Assembly: GCA_013398955.1 (NCBI GenBank)
Contig: VWPU01010324.1
Coordinates: forward strand, 1 to 64,000
Length of the DNA: 64,000 nt
Origin: Callaeas wilsoni
Taxonomy: Eukaryota; Chordata; Aves; Passeriformes; Callaeidae
Direction: 5' to 3'
Below are positions 62,301-64,000 of this stretch, in pieces; the stretch's first letter is position 1, and each line of letters begins with the position of its first letter. A model generated the notes under the pieces. The model worked only from the letters and a program-made list of their open reading frames with translations. It made no database searches and was not told where the DNA came from. The position numbers and the translations under genes are program-made.

Positions 62301-64000
62301 TTGCATGTGTAAAAACTTCCATTTTCCTAACCTCTGCCTAGGCACTGTGATCACTTTGAAAGTGTCAGAATTTATGTTGTGAAAACCGTTTCTGTCTGTT
62401 CTTGGTTTTATTGCAATCCCACAAAGCCTTATTCATGGAGAACATCAACCTAAGGGCAGTACAAAGACTAATATTTATTAGAGCAAATATAACTACCAGG
62501 TGCTTAACAAAACGCCCAGCCCTAGTCCAACACTTGCATCCGTGCAAGTAGAGGTCAGAGTGAACCTTCTGGAGGTGGAGTCCTAGGAAATGAATGCAGC
62601 CTGTAAAGTAAAGGAGCAGAAGAGAGCATGTGGCAATGACTGTGCTGGGAGGGCAGTAACTCTAGATTTAGTAACAGTTTTGCAAATGTTTCACAAATCT
62701 TAAATCTCAGACCAACTGTCTCTGGTGGAAAAAACCAAAACCTTAATCCTGTTGCATCAGAACAATTGTTAAATTGATACAGGGTTACATTCTAGCATGC
62801 TATAGAAAAAAATTAGATGAAAGCATTTTAAAAGATATTCCCACTCAGTTCTAGATCCCAACAGCTATCTCTCTCAGTGTTTCTTATTAAAGACATGGGA
62901 TGAAAAACTGCCTGCTTTGGAGCTGGTGACAAAGCACTAGGATGCACGAGGTTTCAGTCATGGCTGAAGCTATAAGCTGTACAAATTAATCAGGTTCTTC
63001 TCTTATCTAAAAGGGGCATTTGATTATGCTGGAAGAAGACAGAGGCTTTGCTGGTGCTGCAGAGTCCCTGCCCAGCAGCTGTGCCTGGGGAGCCATCTAG
63101 TGCAGCCATGCAGAGGCTCCCAGAGGACTCGCTGCCAGGACACCACCTCCTTACAGGTTGTGGCTCGTGCTGAGAAAGCCCTCTCCTCTCCTGTGGCATT
63201 GCTGCAGCCAGGCCGGCTGACTTGGCAGGACAGCAGCATTGCCTTGGACTGTGCGTTTTCCCAAGTGATCATGTGGTGCTGGCTCGTGTTCGCATTGCTC
63301 TGGGCTGCAGAAAAAATCCTTCTGCCCAGCACAGCTTGGGGAAGGATGGAGCTGAGGCCCAGAGCTCCGCTGGGGTCACGCACTGCAGCTGCTGTGGAGG
63401 GAGAGGGCTTAAAAAGCAGGATTTAGTCAAGCCAGGGCTGAGGTATCTCAGGAGAACAGTCTCGAGAGTTCAGATATGAACCAGAAAGAAGTGCAGGCTA
63501 AAAATGACCCCAGAGCACAGACACTAAAATGGAGCCAGAGCTGGAGTTGGAAGAGGCACTGTAAGTCCTGGCCAAGGTACAAGAAAAAGATGTGTCAGAA
63601 CTGTATGTAATTTATTAGAAGAGCTGCAATACAGGCAAGGTGAAGGGACAGAAAGTAGGTATGAACACATCCTTGTGCTCATGTGCTCTGGGTGGAGCGA
63701 GATCGTTCATCACCTTGAAGACAGGAACATGCAGTGCCTGTTCAGTACTCTTAGGTTGACACAGCCAGCCAGTCACCAGAACATGCACAGCTAAAGCTAC
63801 TCCTCTATGAACTTTAAAACAGTCATAGCTAAAGGAAACTTGCTAGCTCTTGAAAAGATTTCTCTTTAAAAATTAAAATAGAAGGAAGCATGTTGAATAT
63901 TGGCTCCAGATCTATGGTAGGTAATGCAAAATAAACCTCTGTAGCGCTGTAGTTAGCATTTGACAATAGAGTCATGGGGAAATGCCTTCTGTTTCACAGC
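59351..64000 (+). other. HSD3B intron (incomplete)
   Basis: More than 4.6 kb after the first coding exon with no second coding exon that I can find. A 17 bp tandem duplication (CACTGGTGAAGAAGAAC core) lies at about 61,778-61,810. Open frames up to 119 codons (63,024-63,426, both strands) show no family features. Confidence 0.6.

Noticed and set aside
1..64000. tRNA, rRNA, CRISPR arrays or bacterial-type operons
   Set aside because: No tRNA box B-like GGTTCGAATCC sequence, rRNA segment or regularly spaced short repeats with unique spacers was seen. The DNA is vertebrate nuclear.

Overview
This is vertebrate, almost certainly avian, nuclear DNA. The reasons are a spliced gene with canonical GT-AG introns, many decayed CR1-type LINE fragments, a solo endogenous-retrovirus LTR of the kind common in birds, and the gene pair HAO2 - HSD3B in the same order and orientation known from other tetrapods (human 1p12). 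The species cannot be fixed from the sequence alone.

Positions 1-45,300 hold no protein-coding exon that I can recognise. Long open frames there are few, lack splice logic and resemble no family. The stretch contains an AAGG microsatellite at the left edge, a decayed CR1 3' end (about 4.6-4.8 kb), a CpG-dense patch (15.1-15.4 kb), a CATC tetranucleotide array (21.7 kb), a G-quadruplex-like tract (23.1 kb) and a short satellite-like array of 186-201 bp units carrying telomere-like CCTAACCC motifs (25.9-27.4 kb). It also contains a long ancient CR1 copy whose 5' half is inverted relative to its 3' half (34.4-38.3 kb), and a 651 bp solo LTR with target-site duplication (41,990-42,640).

Positions 45,329-53,420 hold the complete coding region of HAO2, a peroxisomal FMN-dependent 2-hydroxyacid oxidase, in seven coding exons on the + strand. 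The exons join into a 355-residue protein with every catalytic residue in place and a C-terminal SKL peroxisome signal. Intron 6 carries two CR1 fragments in opposite orientations. A likely polyadenylation signal lies at 54,266.

Positions 58,730-64,000 hold the start of a 3-beta-hydroxysteroid dehydrogenase/isomerase gene (HSD3B) on the + strand: a TATA-box promoter, a probable untranslated first exon and the first coding exon (59,197-59,350, Rossmann NAD-binding motif). The rest of the gene lies beyond the right edge, past an intron of more than 4.6 kb. HAO2 and HSD3B lie head-to-tail about 5 kb apart. Their products act in different compartments (peroxisome and ER/mitochondrion) and the shared locus is conserved synteny, not a pathway.

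I found no convincing new gene system. The most unusual items are the telomere-motif satellite with a nested A-rich insert, the inverted CR1, and an active-site tyrosine in HAO2 that mammalian HAO2 appears to have lost.
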